Positions 24,401 to 34,230 of a DNA stretch of 64,000 bases are shown piece after piece. Within the stretch, counting starts at the first letter, position 1; every line of letters starts with the position of its first letter. This stretch comes from Bacteroidales bacterium (GTDB taxonomy: Bacteria; Bacteroidota; Bacteroidia; Bacteroidales; JAIOZK01). The notes beneath the pieces were generated by a model. The model did not search any database. It saw nothing but the letters and a program-made list of their open reading frames with translations, and had not been told where the DNA came from. The stretch spans positions 1 to 64,000 of the forward strand of contig JAIOZK010000012.1 in assembly GCA_021740625.1 (NCBI GenBank), given 5' to 3'. The translations under genes were made by a program, and so were the position numbers.

Positions 24401-26849
24401 ATTTGAAACAATCTGCAAGCACCTGCCCTGCTTCAGCCGGATAAACCTGCTCCTCGATCAGTGATTCCAGATTTAGTATGGCATTTTCGGGAATTTCCAT
24501 ATTTCTTTTATGGCAGTAATCAACAGCTTTTGCATATTTTTTTCTTGCTCCGCTAATATCGCCTTTCCGGAGCATGGCAAGAGGTATATTAAAAAGTGCA
24601 TCTGATAGTTTATCATCCAGTGCAATGGCTTTTTCGGAATACTGTATACTATTTTCATAATCTCCCATTAAATAATACAGCCATCCGATCCTCTCATAAG
24701 AAGAAGAATAGCTGGAATCGATCATCACCGCGATCTTCAGGAAGAGCATTGCAGAATCGTATTTTTGAAGATTTTCATAGCACAACCCCATGCAATAGGG
24801 TGTGTATTTGTAGAAACGATTTTTGTTCAGCGCCATCTTATAATGGATGAGTGCTTTTCCGAAATCATGCTGTATGCGATTACAATCGCCTAATCTTTTT
24901 AGAATATATGCGTAAGATTTATCAATCTCATGGGCAGCTTCAAAATCCAGCCGTGCTTCATCATATTTTTCCATGCTGTAATAAAGATCGCCACGATCGA
25001 TTAAAAAATCTCTGAAATTCGGCCTGATTTCCAGAGCCTTATTGTAATATTTCAGTGCACTGTCAAGCCGAAAGCTGTCGAAATATATATCTCCCAGGTT
25101 GTTGTAGGCATAAGGAAAACGATCATAAATCTCAATGGCTTTTTTAAAATCTTCAATTGCCTGAAGTGTATCACCGAGGGTGTGGTACAAAGTACCCCTG
25201 TTATTATATACGGTAGAGGAAGTGGTATCCATTTGAAGGCTCAAACTGTAGTAATACAGAGCACTGTCGTATTTACCCATATCCTTGTAACAATTCCCAA
25301 TATTATTGATCACCCATACCAGGCCAGGGTCAAGTGCCAGCGATTTTTTATAATCACGGATCGCATCATGTTCCCTGTAGATGGATTTATACAGATAAGC
25401 CCTCCTTGAATAAGCCTCCCTGTATGCAGGAGCCAATTCAATGGCCTTATTTAAATAGTCAATGGCAGTCAGGGTCTCTTTCCATTCTTCTGCAATTCTT
25501 GCCAGGTAAAAATGGGCATAGGCATAATCGGGTTTGATCTTCAGGATTTCGGTAAACTCTTGCCTGGCGCGCATATAGTCAGCACTTTTAAAATAAATGT
25601 AAGCTGCCAATATCCTGGCATTGATAAGGCTTGAATCTGTCTGAAACAATTCCTCCGCATTTTCCAGTACTATTTTGTCTTTCTTGCCAATGTAATAGAA
25701 GTAATTTGCAAACAAAAGCAGGCGTTTTGCGAATATTGAACCGGGATGATCTTCAGCATATTCTTCAACCAGGTTTAACAGTGTACGATATTGATTCCTT
25801 GAACTGTATTTGATGAAATCATATCCCAGCTTCACTTCAGTATTTTCCAGTCCTTCTTTTTTCTGCAGCATTCTGAGTATTTCAAGAAATTCCAGTTCAA
25901 AATATCCTGACAGTCCACTTACATCTTCTGTTTCCTGGCTCAGATCATAAGCAAGCAGAATATTGTCAATACCGGCCTGGTAGCGTCCCTGGAAAATATC
26001 CAGTCCCGCGATGCTGGTCAGTACAGAAGTATTGCTTGAATCAATTGAATAAGATTTTGTCATACTCTCATAAGCCTTTTCCAGCTTGATATCCCTCAGG
26101 TAGGCTAGTCCCATCATATAATAGGCATTGTAAGCTTCCGGATTTACTTCAATAGCTTTTTTAAAAAACCTCCTGGCCGCATAGGTTTTATTGTCTTTCA
26201 ACCTGATATAGCCCATGAGGGTGTATGCGATATCAAATCCCGGATTTATTTCGACAGCATCTTTCAGGTAACGGATGGCTTTTGCTTCCCGGCCTTTTCC
26301 GTCCCAGAGCATACCCAGGTTATAACATGCCTGTGTAGAGGAAGGATCCATCTCATGCGCCCTTGTCAGGTATTCCAGGGCTGTTTCCTTATCCCCCCTG
26401 ATCATCATGAGGGATCCTAATTCCGTCCAGGCTTCCGCATAAAGCGGATCGATATGGATGGCTTCCCTGAAGTAATATTCAGCACTATCCCGCTGATACA
26501 TCATCACTTTACAAAGACCAATATAGAAATAAGGGGCGGCAATCCTCGGATAAGTATTAGAAACTGTATTTGTCAGGCTCTTGTCAGGATCCCGGGTCAG
26601 TTTGCGAAAATCCCGTATAGCCGAATCATACAATCCGATTTGTAAATTGCTGATGCCTCTTCTCAGAAAACCTTCCAGATCATATTCATTTATATGTGAG
26701 GTATTGAGATAATAATTCAGCTTTGATTTGCTGAAAAGATCTTCTTTTTTGGAAGCACCCGATCGCAGTTCATGAAATAGGTTTTGCGAAAACAGATTGC
26801 AGGAAGCAGAGATCAACAGCATCAATGTTATCAAAATTGTGCTCTTCAT
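24399..26849 (-). CDS. tetratricopeptide repeat protein, paralogue A
   Basis: An 816-residue exported TPR protein: signal peptide (MKSTILITLMLLISASCNLFSQ; also a possible lipobox), then TPR units through to the C-terminus, e.g. AEAWTELGSLMMIRGDKETA and STVYNNRGTLYHTLGDTLQA. It shares architecture and the terminal region (AILNLESLIEEQ) with the next TPR gene, showing duplication. The start at 26849 gives the signal peptide; an ATG seven codons upstream adds only polar residues. No catalytic domain or T9SS sorting domain is seen. The role is probably protein scaffolding in the periplasm or outer membrane. Confidence 0.82.
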   Translation of the reverse strand: MKSTILITLMLLISASCNLFSQNLFHELRSGASKKEDLFSKSKLNYYLNTSHINEYDLEGFLRRGISNLQIGLYDSAIRDFRKLTRDPDKSLTNTVSNTYPRIAAPYFYIGLCKVMMYQRDSAEYYFREAIHIDPLYAEAWTELGSLMMIRGDKETALEYLTRAHEMDPSSTQACYNLGMLWDGKGREAKAIRYLKDAVEINPGFDIAYTLMGYIRLKDNKTYAARRFFKKAIEVNPEAYNAYYMMGLAYLRDIKLEKAYESMTKSYSIDSSNTSVLTSIAGLDIFQGRYQAGIDNILLAYDLSQETEDVSGLSGYFELEFLEILRMLQKKEGLENTEVKLGYDFIKYSSRNQYRTLLNLVEEYAEDHPGSIFAKRLLLFANYFYYIGKKDKIVLENAEELFQTDSSLINARILAAYIYFKSADYMRARQEFTEILKIKPDYAYAHFYLARIAEEWKETLTAIDYLNKAIELAPAYREAYSRRAYLYKSIYREHDAIRDYKKSLALDPGLVWVINNIGNCYKDMGKYDSALYYYSLSLQMDTTSSTVYNNRGTLYHTLGDTLQAIEDFKKAIEIYDRFPYAYNNLGDIYFDSFRLDSALKYYNKALEIRPNFRDFLIDRGDLYYSMEKYDEARLDFEAAHEIDKSYAYILKRLGDCNRIQHDFGKALIHYKMALNKNRFYKYTPYCMGLCYENLQKYDSAMLFLKIAVMIDSSYSSSYERIGWLYYLMGDYENSIQYSEKAIALDDKLSDALFNIPLAMLRKGDISGARKKYAKAVDYCHKRNMEIPENAILNLESLIEEQVYPAEAGQVLADCFK

Positions 26850-26921
26850 GTGGATTTGATTTGGATTCAATACCCATTCAGGAAATTGAATTTATTACTA
26901 CTGGAAGCTAAGTTAATGTTT

Positions 26922-29384
26922 TTAATTAAAAAACTCAGCAATTATACCGGATGCTTCATCTTTCATGATATCTTTTTCAATCAGGTATTCCAGGTCCATA
27001 ACAGCAATTTCCGGTATTTCCCTTTTCATTCTTTTAAATTGAGCAACAGCCTCTTCATATAATTTCCTGGCTTCTTCAATCCTGTTTAAACGCAATTTAG
27101 CAAGCGGATTATAGAAATAAGCATAAACAGACATCTTCGGATTGAGTTCTATGGCCTTCTCAGAATACTGTATACTTTTCTTAAAATCATCGGAAAGATA
27201 ACTTATCATAGCAAGCAATTCATATTTCCAATAGTTAGCGGTATCCTTCAGCATGGATAGTTGTATAAAACGAATAGCAGAATCAACTTTGCCGCAATAA
27301 TTATAGCACGATGCGATTTTCAGAGGCAATCCTTTATCCTGTATACTTATACAGGCTGCTCTTTTATACCAGTACATTGCTTTGACAAAATCATTCGTTT
27401 TCATGTAGCAATCACCAAGGCGAATCTGGGGGTAGTTATAATTACGATCCAATTGCTGGGCTGCTTCAAAAACCATAATTGCGGTGTCATATTTACCAAG
27501 ATTCATGTAGGTATCACCCAGTTTTGAAAAACAATATTTGTTTGATGGGGCATTATTCAGTGCTCCTAAAAAGGATTCTGCAGCTTTTTCGTAACTTCCC
27601 TTTTCATAGTATATCTCACCCTGTATTTCGAGAGCAACTGTATATTTGGGCATCCAGTCAAAAACTTTTTTCAGGCAAATACGGGCACTATCAATATCTC
27701 CAATCGCCCGGTAATATTCAGCTTTGTGACAATAGTTATCAAAATTGTATGTAAATGCATTTAATTCATCATGAAGCTTGAGATAATGAAATGCACTGTC
27801 ATAAATACCAAGATTTGTATAACAATTTCCAATACGGGTAGCCAGCCATGTATTATCCGGGTTCAAGAAATAGGATTTGAAATAATCTTTTAATGCTGAA
27901 CGGTATTTTTTCTGCTTATCTTTTGCCACACCCCTGTAGGCCAGAGACATGTCATGTTCAGGATAATAGCGAAGCGCTGAATCAAAGCTTAAAATGGCTT
28001 GATCAGGCTTTTCCAATTCCAGATAGTTCCGACCTTTCATATAATATGCATAGGTATATTCCGGCCATATGCAGGTTAGTTTATTCAAAGTCATCAAAGA
28101 ACTTTCGGATTCTCCCTTTTCAAATTCAACCCTGCCTTTAAAGATCTGCAAGGTATACAGGGCTTCATTTTGTTTTATTGCGTTTTGCAGAAGCTTTTCA
28201 AAATATTCAAATCCTGTATCACCATATTCCTTGTAACGTAAAAGCAGTTTTATTCTTCTCGCAAATGTTGAATTGGGATGATCTTCCAAAAAACTTTTTA
28301 CCGTATGCCACCCATCCTCAATATCCTTAAAACCATAAAGACTTGGCAGGACTTCATATGCCAAATCTCTTTCTCCATCTGTAACCCTGTTTTCATATAA
28401 AAGCATGATCAATTCTTCAAATTCCAGCTCATCGTAATCATTGATCACCCTGAAATTATCTTCATTATTTATGATATCATAAGACAAAGCCGTTTTTTCT
28501 ATACCCTGCTCATATCTTTTCATTATGATATCGAGAGTCCCAAGCAATCTAAGGAGACGGTAATTACTGGTATCTGTGTGGTATGCAAGTGTAAAATTTT
28601 CATAAGCACTATTTAAACTCAATTCCCCGATTCGGCATAAACCTTTTAATACATAAGCTTGTGTTGAACCGGGATTTACATCAATTGCCTTGTTACAAAA
28701 CCGGATGGCTCCGTATATGTTTCTATCCAACAATTTCATGAGCGCTATCTGAACATAAGGCATCTCAAAGCCGGGTTCTAATTTTGCTGCCTTTTTCAAA
28801 TATCTCAATGCTCTTGTATGTCGGCCATTATGATAACTTAACAATCCATAGTAGTAATGTGCATTACCAGAATTGGGATTTAAATCCATTGCTTTTTCCA
28901 GATAATAGTCTGCCTTACCGTGATCACCTTCCGTCATCATCAAAACACCCATTTCAATATAGGCATCTGTAAATAAATAATCTGCTCTTATGGCCCTCTT
29001 AAAATAATGCCTGGCACTGTCTGTTTGCCCTCTTGACTTTTTACACAAACCCAGATAAAAACAAGCTTCAGGGAATTCCGCATATTGATTGGATCGTGTA
29101 TTGGTGATTTTTCCCTCTTCTTTGCTATTTATCAAAAGTTTATGAAAACAAAGTTCCGCCGAATCATATAAACCATGTTGAAGATTCGATATTCCTCGCT
29201 TTAAAATAAGATTATATTCGAATTCACTGGATCCTGATGCATTCAGATAATAATTAATTCTGTTTTTTTCAGAAAGTTGGTAGTTCCGCGAATATTTCTT
29301 TCTTAATTGATCTAAAAAGTTTTGCCCGCTTAAAGGCAAACTGATAAAGGAAAATAAAATTAATACACCGAGGCAGTTTTTCAT
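26922..29384 (-). CDS. tetratricopeptide repeat protein, paralogue B
   Basis: An 820-residue exported TPR protein. The open frame runs upstream to 29603, overlapping the divergent aminotransferase gene, but the ATG at 29384 begins a normal signal peptide (MKNCLGVLILFSFISLPLSGQ), so it is preferred. The mature part consists of many TPR units, and the beginning (NFLDQLRKKYSRNYQLSEKNRINYYLNAS) and end (AVMDLEYLIEKDIM) align with those of paralogue A. The two genes are 72 nt apart in the same direction, a tandem duplication that has diverged widely. Function unknown; a protein-interaction scaffold in the envelope is likely. Confidence 0.82.
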   Translation of the reverse strand: MKNCLGVLILFSFISLPLSGQNFLDQLRKKYSRNYQLSEKNRINYYLNASGSSEFEYNLILKRGISNLQHGLYDSAELCFHKLLINSKEEGKITNTRSNQYAEFPEACFYLGLCKKSRGQTDSARHYFKRAIRADYLFTDAYIEMGVLMMTEGDHGKADYYLEKAMDLNPNSGNAHYYYGLLSYHNGRHTRALRYLKKAAKLEPGFEMPYVQIALMKLLDRNIYGAIRFCNKAIDVNPGSTQAYVLKGLCRIGELSLNSAYENFTLAYHTDTSNYRLLRLLGTLDIIMKRYEQGIEKTALSYDIINNEDNFRVINDYDELEFEELIMLLYENRVTDGERDLAYEVLPSLYGFKDIEDGWHTVKSFLEDHPNSTFARRIKLLLRYKEYGDTGFEYFEKLLQNAIKQNEALYTLQIFKGRVEFEKGESESSLMTLNKLTCIWPEYTYAYYMKGRNYLELEKPDQAILSFDSALRYYPEHDMSLAYRGVAKDKQKKYRSALKDYFKSYFLNPDNTWLATRIGNCYTNLGIYDSAFHYLKLHDELNAFTYNFDNYCHKAEYYRAIGDIDSARICLKKVFDWMPKYTVALEIQGEIYYEKGSYEKAAESFLGALNNAPSNKYCFSKLGDTYMNLGKYDTAIMVFEAAQQLDRNYNYPQIRLGDCYMKTNDFVKAMYWYKRAACISIQDKGLPLKIASCYNYCGKVDSAIRFIQLSMLKDTANYWKYELLAMISYLSDDFKKSIQYSEKAIELNPKMSVYAYFYNPLAKLRLNRIEEARKLYEEAVAQFKRMKREIPEIAVMDLEYLIEKDIMKDEASGIIAEFFN

Positions 29385-29443
29385 GGGATCATAATTAATT
29401 AGATGTATTGCTGTAGATAATTTATTTGCTAAAATAATATTAA

Positions 29444-29451
29444 TAATTTTG
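29444..29451 (+). promoter_or_regulatory. -7 promoter box of the aminotransferase gene
   Basis: TAATTTTG matches TAnnTTTG, with TTTG at 29425-29428 as a possible -33 element (15-nt spacer, shorter than ideal). The ATG is about 55 nt downstream. Confidence 0.4.
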
Positions 29452-29505
29452 GAGGCATGTTTTTTAACTCCTGTAAAAAATTTAGAAAAGATATAAATTA
29501 AAAAG

Positions 29506-30723
29506 ATGATACCCTTTTCCCCTCCCCGGATCGACCAGAAGATCATTGATGAAGTTACAGATACACTCCGTTCTGGTTGGATCACAACCGGACCCAGGAC
29601 CAAGTTGTTTGAAAAAAAACTGACGGCCTATGGCGGTCAAAAGGCAACACTTTGCGTCAGTTCCGGTTCAGCCGGACTGGAGCTGATGTTGCGCTGGTTT
29701 GGCGTCGGTCCGGGTGACGAGGTGATCCTGCCTGCCTATACCTATGCTGCAACGGCCAACGTGATCATCCACTGTGGCGCAACTCCCGTATTCGTGGATG
29801 TGAACAAAGATGATATGAACATTTCTGTATCTTGCATCGCCGATGCCATCACCGAAAAGACAAAGGTGATCATGCCGGTTGATCTGGGTGGGTTTCCCTG
29901 CGACTACGATGAGATCAATGCACTTGTTAAAAGAGATGATATATGGGAAAAATTCAATCCGGGGAGCATGGAACAGGAAAAACTCGGCAGGATACTTATT
30001 TTATCGGATGCAGCACATTCGATCGGTGCGGTTTATAAAGGACGAAAGGCAGGAGCACTGACAGATATCACGGTTTATTCATTTCATGCAGTAAAAAATT
30101 TGACAACGGCCGAAGGGGGTGCGGTCTGCCTGAATCTACCCAAAGTATTCGACAATGAAGAAATATACCGGGAATTGAACATCAAATCCCTGCATGGACA
30201 GTCGAAAGATGCCCTTGCCAAATTCCAGGTGGGTAACTGGCGGTACGACATACAGGAGGCCGGATACAAATACAACATGACCGACATACAGGCGGCCATG
30301 GGACTTGTGGAACTGGAACGATACGATGATGATATGCTTCCCCGGCGGAAGGAAATATTTGATCAATATGCAAGGGGATTCGGGAAACACAACTGGTTCC
30401 AGTCTCCGGTGTACGAGACAGGAGAAAAGAAAAGCTCCTATCATGCATATTTTCTGAGAATCAGGAATATTGATGAGGAAACAAGGGATAAGATCATACA
30501 GAATATCTTTCAGAAGGAAGTATCGGTCAATGTGCATTATGTACCCCTGCCCATGATGAGTTTTTATAAGCAAATGGGATTTGATATTGAAAATTATCCT
30601 GTTTCCTATGACAACTACAGCCGTGAGATCAGTCTCCCGGTTTATTACGATCTGATTGATGACCAGGTTTCCAAAGTGATTGATTCGGTTATTTCCGCGG
30701 TAGAAAAAAATGCAGGATCATGA
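29506..30723 (+). CDS. DegT/DnrJ/EryC1/StrS family aminotransferase
   Basis: A 405-residue PLP-dependent sugar aminotransferase. It shows the PFSPPRID opening, SGSAGLEL phosphate-binding loop, and SFHAVKNLTTAEGG with the PLP-binding Lys. It would transfer an amino group to a keto-sugar nucleotide for glycan or lipopolysaccharide synthesis. Its stop codon overlaps the start of the sugar transferase gene by 4 nt, so the two form an operon that could make and load an amino-sugar onto a lipid carrier. The exact sugar cannot be told. Confidence 0.92.
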   Translation: MIPFSPPRIDQKIIDEVTDTLRSGWITTGPRTKLFEKKLTAYGGQKATLCVSSGSAGLELMLRWFGVGPGDEVILPAYTYAATANVIIHCGATPVFVDVNKDDMNISVSCIADAITEKTKVIMPVDLGGFPCDYDEINALVKRDDIWEKFNPGSMEQEKLGRILILSDAAHSIGAVYKGRKAGALTDITVYSFHAVKNLTTAEGGAVCLNLPKVFDNEEIYRELNIKSLHGQSKDALAKFQVGNWRYDIQEAGYKYNMTDIQAAMGLVELERYDDDMLPRRKEIFDQYARGFGKHNWFQSPVYETGEKKSSYHAYFLRIRNIDEETRDKIIQNIFQKEVSVNVHYVPLPMMSFYKQMGFDIENYPVSYDNYSREISLPVYYDLIDDQVSKVIDSVISAVEKNAGS

Positions 30724-31307
30724 AAAGGGCATTCGATTTTGTTTTATCCCTCTTAGGTCTGATCATCTTTTTCCCTGTCTTGCTGGTCATTTCCATCCTG
30801 ATCATTCTGGATTCAAAGGGTGGAGTATTTTTCGGTCAAAAACGCGTAGGTAAGGACGAAACCTTATTTAAACTAATCAAATTCAGAACGATGCACACCG
30901 GGTCAGATAAAAAGGGTCTGCTCACGGTAGGACACAAAGACAAGCGCATTACACACATGGGGTATTTCCTGAGGAAAAGCAAGCTGGATGAATTGCCACA
31001 ACTCCTGAACATACTAAAAGGAGACATGAGTTTTGTAGGTCCACGTCCCGAAGTCCCGAGATACGTTGAAATGTATAATGAAGATCAATTAAAGGTACTG
31101 CAGGTCAGGCCCGGTTTAACCGACTATGCCTCCCTCGAATACATCCATGAAAGCGAACTGCTGGCAAAATCTGAAAATCCTGAAAAGACCTATATTGAAG
31201 AGATCATGCCGGCAAAACTGAAACTGAATCAAAAATACATCCGGGAGAAAAGTTTCTTTACAGATCTAAAAATCATTGGAAAGACGATGCTGAAGATCAT
31301 AAAATAG
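30720..31307 (+). CDS. PglC-type polyprenyl-phosphate sugar-phosphate transferase
   Basis: A 195-residue monotopic phosphoglycosyl transferase. The N-terminus is a membrane re-entrant helix (about 5-28), followed by KFRTMHTGSD and the catalytic KLDELPQLLNILKGDMSFVGPRPE segment with the Asp-Glu pair. Members transfer a sugar phosphate to undecaprenyl phosphate, starting a glycan chain. At 195 residues it is the small PglC/PglB type. The 4-nt overlap with the aminotransferase suggests the donor is an amino-sugar such as a bacillosamine relative. No other glycosyltransferases lie nearby. Confidence 0.9.
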   Translation: MKRAFDFVLSLLGLIIFFPVLLVISILIILDSKGGVFFGQKRVGKDETLFKLIKFRTMHTGSDKKGLLTVGHKDKRITHMGYFLRKSKLDELPQLLNILKGDMSFVGPRPEVPRYVEMYNEDQLKVLQVRPGLTDYASLEYIHESELLAKSENPEKTYIEEIMPAKLKLNQKYIREKSFFTDLKIIGKTMLKIIK

Positions 31308-31383
31308 AATGTTCTGAAGCGATTATTTTTACTTCTAATTCATTCTAGGACAGCAAAGGCGGATTGTCAATTATTTTCCAATC

Positions 31384-31430
31384 AACCCCTCCCTAAATTC
31401 CTTCCCTGAAGGTGAGGGACTTGCGGGGTT
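31384..31430. repeat. imperfect intergenic stem-loop element
   Basis: AACCCC (31384-31389) can pair with GGGGTT (31425-31430), TCCCT (31390-31394) with AGGGA (31415-31419), and CCTTC (31400-31404) with GAAGG (31408-31412). A second C/G-rich stretch follows at about 31500-31530. Together they fill much of the 227-nt gap between convergent genes and could be a REP-like repeat or a bidirectional terminator. Confidence 0.45.
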
Positions 31431-31534
31431 GCCTGATTTCAATTGTGTTTTAAAAACAAGGATTTAAACAGTATTAGCCGTTATCAGGCATCCCATGGCT
31501 TCTCCACCTCCAGGGGGAGACGGGAGAGGGGGGT

Positions 31535-32410
31535 TTAAGATAGAATCTTCAAAATCATCTTCAACTCATCCGCCTTATCGGTATTCCCCGATTTCTGGTA
31601 AGAAAAGATCAGTTCGGTCACCATCCGTCTCATGATGCGGATATTATCACAGGGTTTGTAATACTTATCCTTTTTCTTAATGCCAAGTTGCTTGATGTAC
31701 AGGTCGATCTCATTCTGTGTAAAAACAGCCCCGTAATTAAAGGGATTGATATAAAACAAAACATCATCGTTGCTGACCGTTTCCCTTCCTTCGGTGATCT
31801 CATCAGAATATGCAAGGATAAAGTGTTTCGGAAGGTCAACTCCATAAATTGGTATTTTCAGGCTTTGCGCAATGATAATGTATAGCATACCCAGTGAGAT
31901 CGGATTCCCTTTTTTGGATTCGAGCAGGTTTTTCAGGTAAAAATTATCAGGTGCGTAGAAATTGCTTTTGTTGCCCGAAAACTTATGAATATCAAAAACG
32001 ATGTGATTGATCACCTTTATCTTTTCCAGCGCTGTCAGCTCATTATTCAGTTCGAGCCACACATCCTGAATTACCTGGGCCACCTGCCTGGAAAGTTTAT
32101 CCGTGTCAACATCGGGGTACTGATAACGGGTCATCAAAAGGAAACCATTCAACAGGTCTTCCGAATTGTTTTTTCGCCAGTTCTGCATTTGACTCAGAAT
32201 CCCTTCAAACTGAATTTCCCGGATCAGGTTTTCTATCCTTTCCTGTATGAGATTATCAAATGAATTCTCCCAGGCATGCTCCAGTCTGGGAATGGCCTCC
32301 GGGCCATAGGTATATATTTTTTCCCTGATCTGGCCATAGATATTTTCATCCGGATCATCCAGCAAACGGATCAGGGCATTGAGTTCCTTATCTTTCGTGT
32401 TTTTTGTCAT
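31535..32410 (-). CDS. SirB1/transglutaminase-like family protein
   Basis: A 291-residue protein of the SirB1-like group (transglutaminase-related fold, COG2912 type). The central segment ESKKGNPISLGMLYIIIAQSLKIPIYGVDLPKHFIL is diagnostic. The longest frame adds 10 codons upstream, but the ATG at 32410 fits the family. Catalytic residues of true transglutaminases are not obvious, so an enzymatic role is uncertain; the family is often linked to regulation or peptidase-like functions. It converges with the sugar transferase operon. Transcribed alone from the minus strand. Confidence 0.83.
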   Translation of the reverse strand: MTKNTKDKELNALIRLLDDPDENIYGQIREKIYTYGPEAIPRLEHAWENSFDNLIQERIENLIREIQFEGILSQMQNWRKNNSEDLLNGFLLMTRYQYPDVDTDKLSRQVAQVIQDVWLELNNELTALEKIKVINHIVFDIHKFSGNKSNFYAPDNFYLKNLLESKKGNPISLGMLYIIIAQSLKIPIYGVDLPKHFILAYSDEITEGRETVSNDDVLFYINPFNYGAVFTQNEIDLYIKQLGIKKKDKYYKPCDNIRIMRRMVTELIFSYQKSGNTDKADELKMILKILS

Positions 32411-32567
32411 CCTTGCTCCTCCATGATCAAAATAAAACAATTTTTAACGTTTATGCAAACCATTTTATGTTAAACAATCTTAACATTATGATGTTCGTAA
32501 AAATTCCGCTTCCCTCGTCTAAAATAGGTAATAGGTGTGTAAATTACGTTCCCAAAAACATTGTATT

Positions 32568-33302
32568 ATGATACATACGATCCTTTTGGCAGTACTTTTT
32601 GCTTCTATCAGCATAAATCCTGAAACACCCGACCTGAAAGAAAACCAGAAAAATTTCATCCTGGAGTTTACCCCGAAGATATTTGAGGCCAATCAAAGCA
32701 TTCACAAGCTCAGGGCAAAAGTGATGGAGATCAGATCAGGTTTTCTGAAAGATGCCAGCATTTCTGATCATGATGAAATCTACATTTCCAAACTATCTAA
32801 GGCATATGGCCTGAACAGCTTTAAGCTTGATGATGAAAAGGACCATGAACTACTGCTGAAAGAATTGAATGAATTGCTTGAGCGAATTGACATCATTCCT
32901 CCCAGGTTGATCATGGCCCAGGCCATCATCGAGTCGGGTTGGGGAAAATCATATTTTGCAAAAGAAGCCAATAATTATTTCGGAGTGCACTGTTACAGCA
33001 AAGGTTGCGGGATCCCACCCAAAGGCGCATCCGATGCCGGTTTTGAGGTCAAGAAATATCCCAACCTGGAGGATGGAATTGCGGATTATATGCAAATCCT
33101 GAATTCCTACTCTGCCTATGATCATTTCAGGAAAACACGTGCCAACATGCGGGAAAAATCAGAAACGCTCGATCCTGTTGTTCTGGCCGGATCGCTAACC
33201 CGTTACTCTCAAAAGGGGGACGCCTATGTAAAACTGATCCGGCAGATCATTCATGAATTTTTACCCGGAGATCTTGAAAAACTGGTGGATTCACTGCAGT
33301 AA
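32568..33302 (+). CDS. glucosaminidase domain protein (Bax-like)
   Basis: A 244-residue peptidoglycan hydrolase. A hydrophobic N-terminus (IHTILLAVLFASISI) looks like a signal peptide, followed by a GH73/Bax-type glucosaminidase domain: RLIMAQAIIESGWGKSYFAKEANNYFGVHC, where the Glu in AIIESGWG is the expected catalytic acid. Such enzymes cleave N-acetylglucosaminyl-muramic bonds. The upstream in-frame ATG at 32535 is rejected because it adds a polar segment before the signal peptide. It is convergent with the nucleoside phosphorylase. Confidence 0.87.
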   Translation: MIHTILLAVLFASISINPETPDLKENQKNFILEFTPKIFEANQSIHKLRAKVMEIRSGFLKDASISDHDEIYISKLSKAYGLNSFKLDDEKDHELLLKELNELLERIDIIPPRLIMAQAIIESGWGKSYFAKEANNYFGVHCYSKGCGIPPKGASDAGFEVKKYPNLEDGIADYMQILNSYSAYDHFRKTRANMREKSETLDPVVLAGSLTRYSQKGDAYVKLIRQIIHEFLPGDLEKLVDSLQ

Positions 33303-33314
33303 TCAACCAAAATT

Positions 33315-34187
33315 CTAAATCCTTTCCAGTACCAGGTCGATCAGTTCGTCGATGGGTTTTGCCGGGTTGCTGGTGTATATTTCTTTTGGCCTGTTTGCCA
33401 GAATGGAACATACCGTGACTGCCCGGTGTCCTAAGGCTTTTGCCAGGAAATAAAGGGCAGAGGTTTCCATCTCAAAATTAATGATCCTCAAAGGATCTTT
33501 TCTGAAGGATGCAATGCGATCTATCAAATCAGGGTAATGCAGTGGCAAACGGATGGCACGTCCCTGCGGGGCATAAAATCCTGGGGCTGTGGCTGTGATA
33601 CCCTGATACATGCCTTTACCGAGCTTTTCCCTCAGTTCAGCATTGCCTTCCACGATATAAGGTTTTGGCAGATCATCGGGCCAGTGGGAGTGCCTGACAA
33701 ATGAGGCTGTCAGTTCCCTGTCCATGAGATCCGGGTCGATTCCATAATAATAAAACAGTCCATCCATCCCCAATCCGTGGGTCGACAGCCCAAATGCATT
33801 GATGGGAATATCCGGCTGAATGCTTCCCGAGGTTCCCAGACGAACCAGCCTCAAGCTATTCAGATTTTCTTTTCTGACCCTTTTTTCAAAATCTACATTG
33901 ACAAGGGCATCCAGTTCGTTCAGCACAATGTCTATATTGTCCGGTCCAATGCCGGTCGAAATCACGCTGAGATGTTTTCCCTGGAAATAGCCGGTATGGG
34001 TGATCATCTCCCGGTTGGCCGTCTTGAATTCAATACTGTCAAAACGCCTGGATATGATATTAACCCTTCCGGGATCGCCAACCAGCAGTATGGTATCTGC
34101 AATCTGGCCCGGTTTCAAATTCAAATGATAAATACTTCCGTCGGGATTAATGATCAACTGTGATTCCTTCAGTTTTTCCATATGCAC
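33315..34187 (-). CDS. nucleoside phosphorylase (uridine phosphorylase-like)
   Basis: A 290-residue enzyme of the nucleoside phosphorylase superfamily I. Phosphate and nucleoside binding motifs are visible: TILLVGDPGRVNIISR, STGIGPDNIDIVLNELD, RLGTSGSIQPDIPIN and NFEMETSALYFLAKALGHRA. It probably phosphorolyses uridine (or a purine nucleoside). The start could also be the ATG two codons inside. The 79-nt gap to divergent cinA contains a 22-bp palindrome (34231-34252) and a minus-strand TAGGTTTG -7 box (34202-34209). This suggests the two genes share control. Confidence 0.88.
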   Translation of the reverse strand: MHMEKLKESQLIINPDGSIYHLNLKPGQIADTILLVGDPGRVNIISRRFDSIEFKTANREMITHTGYFQGKHLSVISTGIGPDNIDIVLNELDALVNVDFEKRVRKENLNSLRLVRLGTSGSIQPDIPINAFGLSTHGLGMDGLFYYYGIDPDLMDRELTASFVRHSHWPDDLPKPYIVEGNAELREKLGKGMYQGITATAPGFYAPQGRAIRLPLHYPDLIDRIASFRKDPLRIINFEMETSALYFLAKALGHRAVTVCSILANRPKEIYTSNPAKPIDELIDLVLERI

Positions 34188-34230
34188 CTTTGATTCTGCT
34201 TCAAACCTACATAATTTTTATGATGTCTAA

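Noticed and set aside
29385-29603. Upstream extension of TPR paralogue B
   Set aside because: It overlaps the divergent aminotransferase gene and delays the signal peptide by 73 residues.
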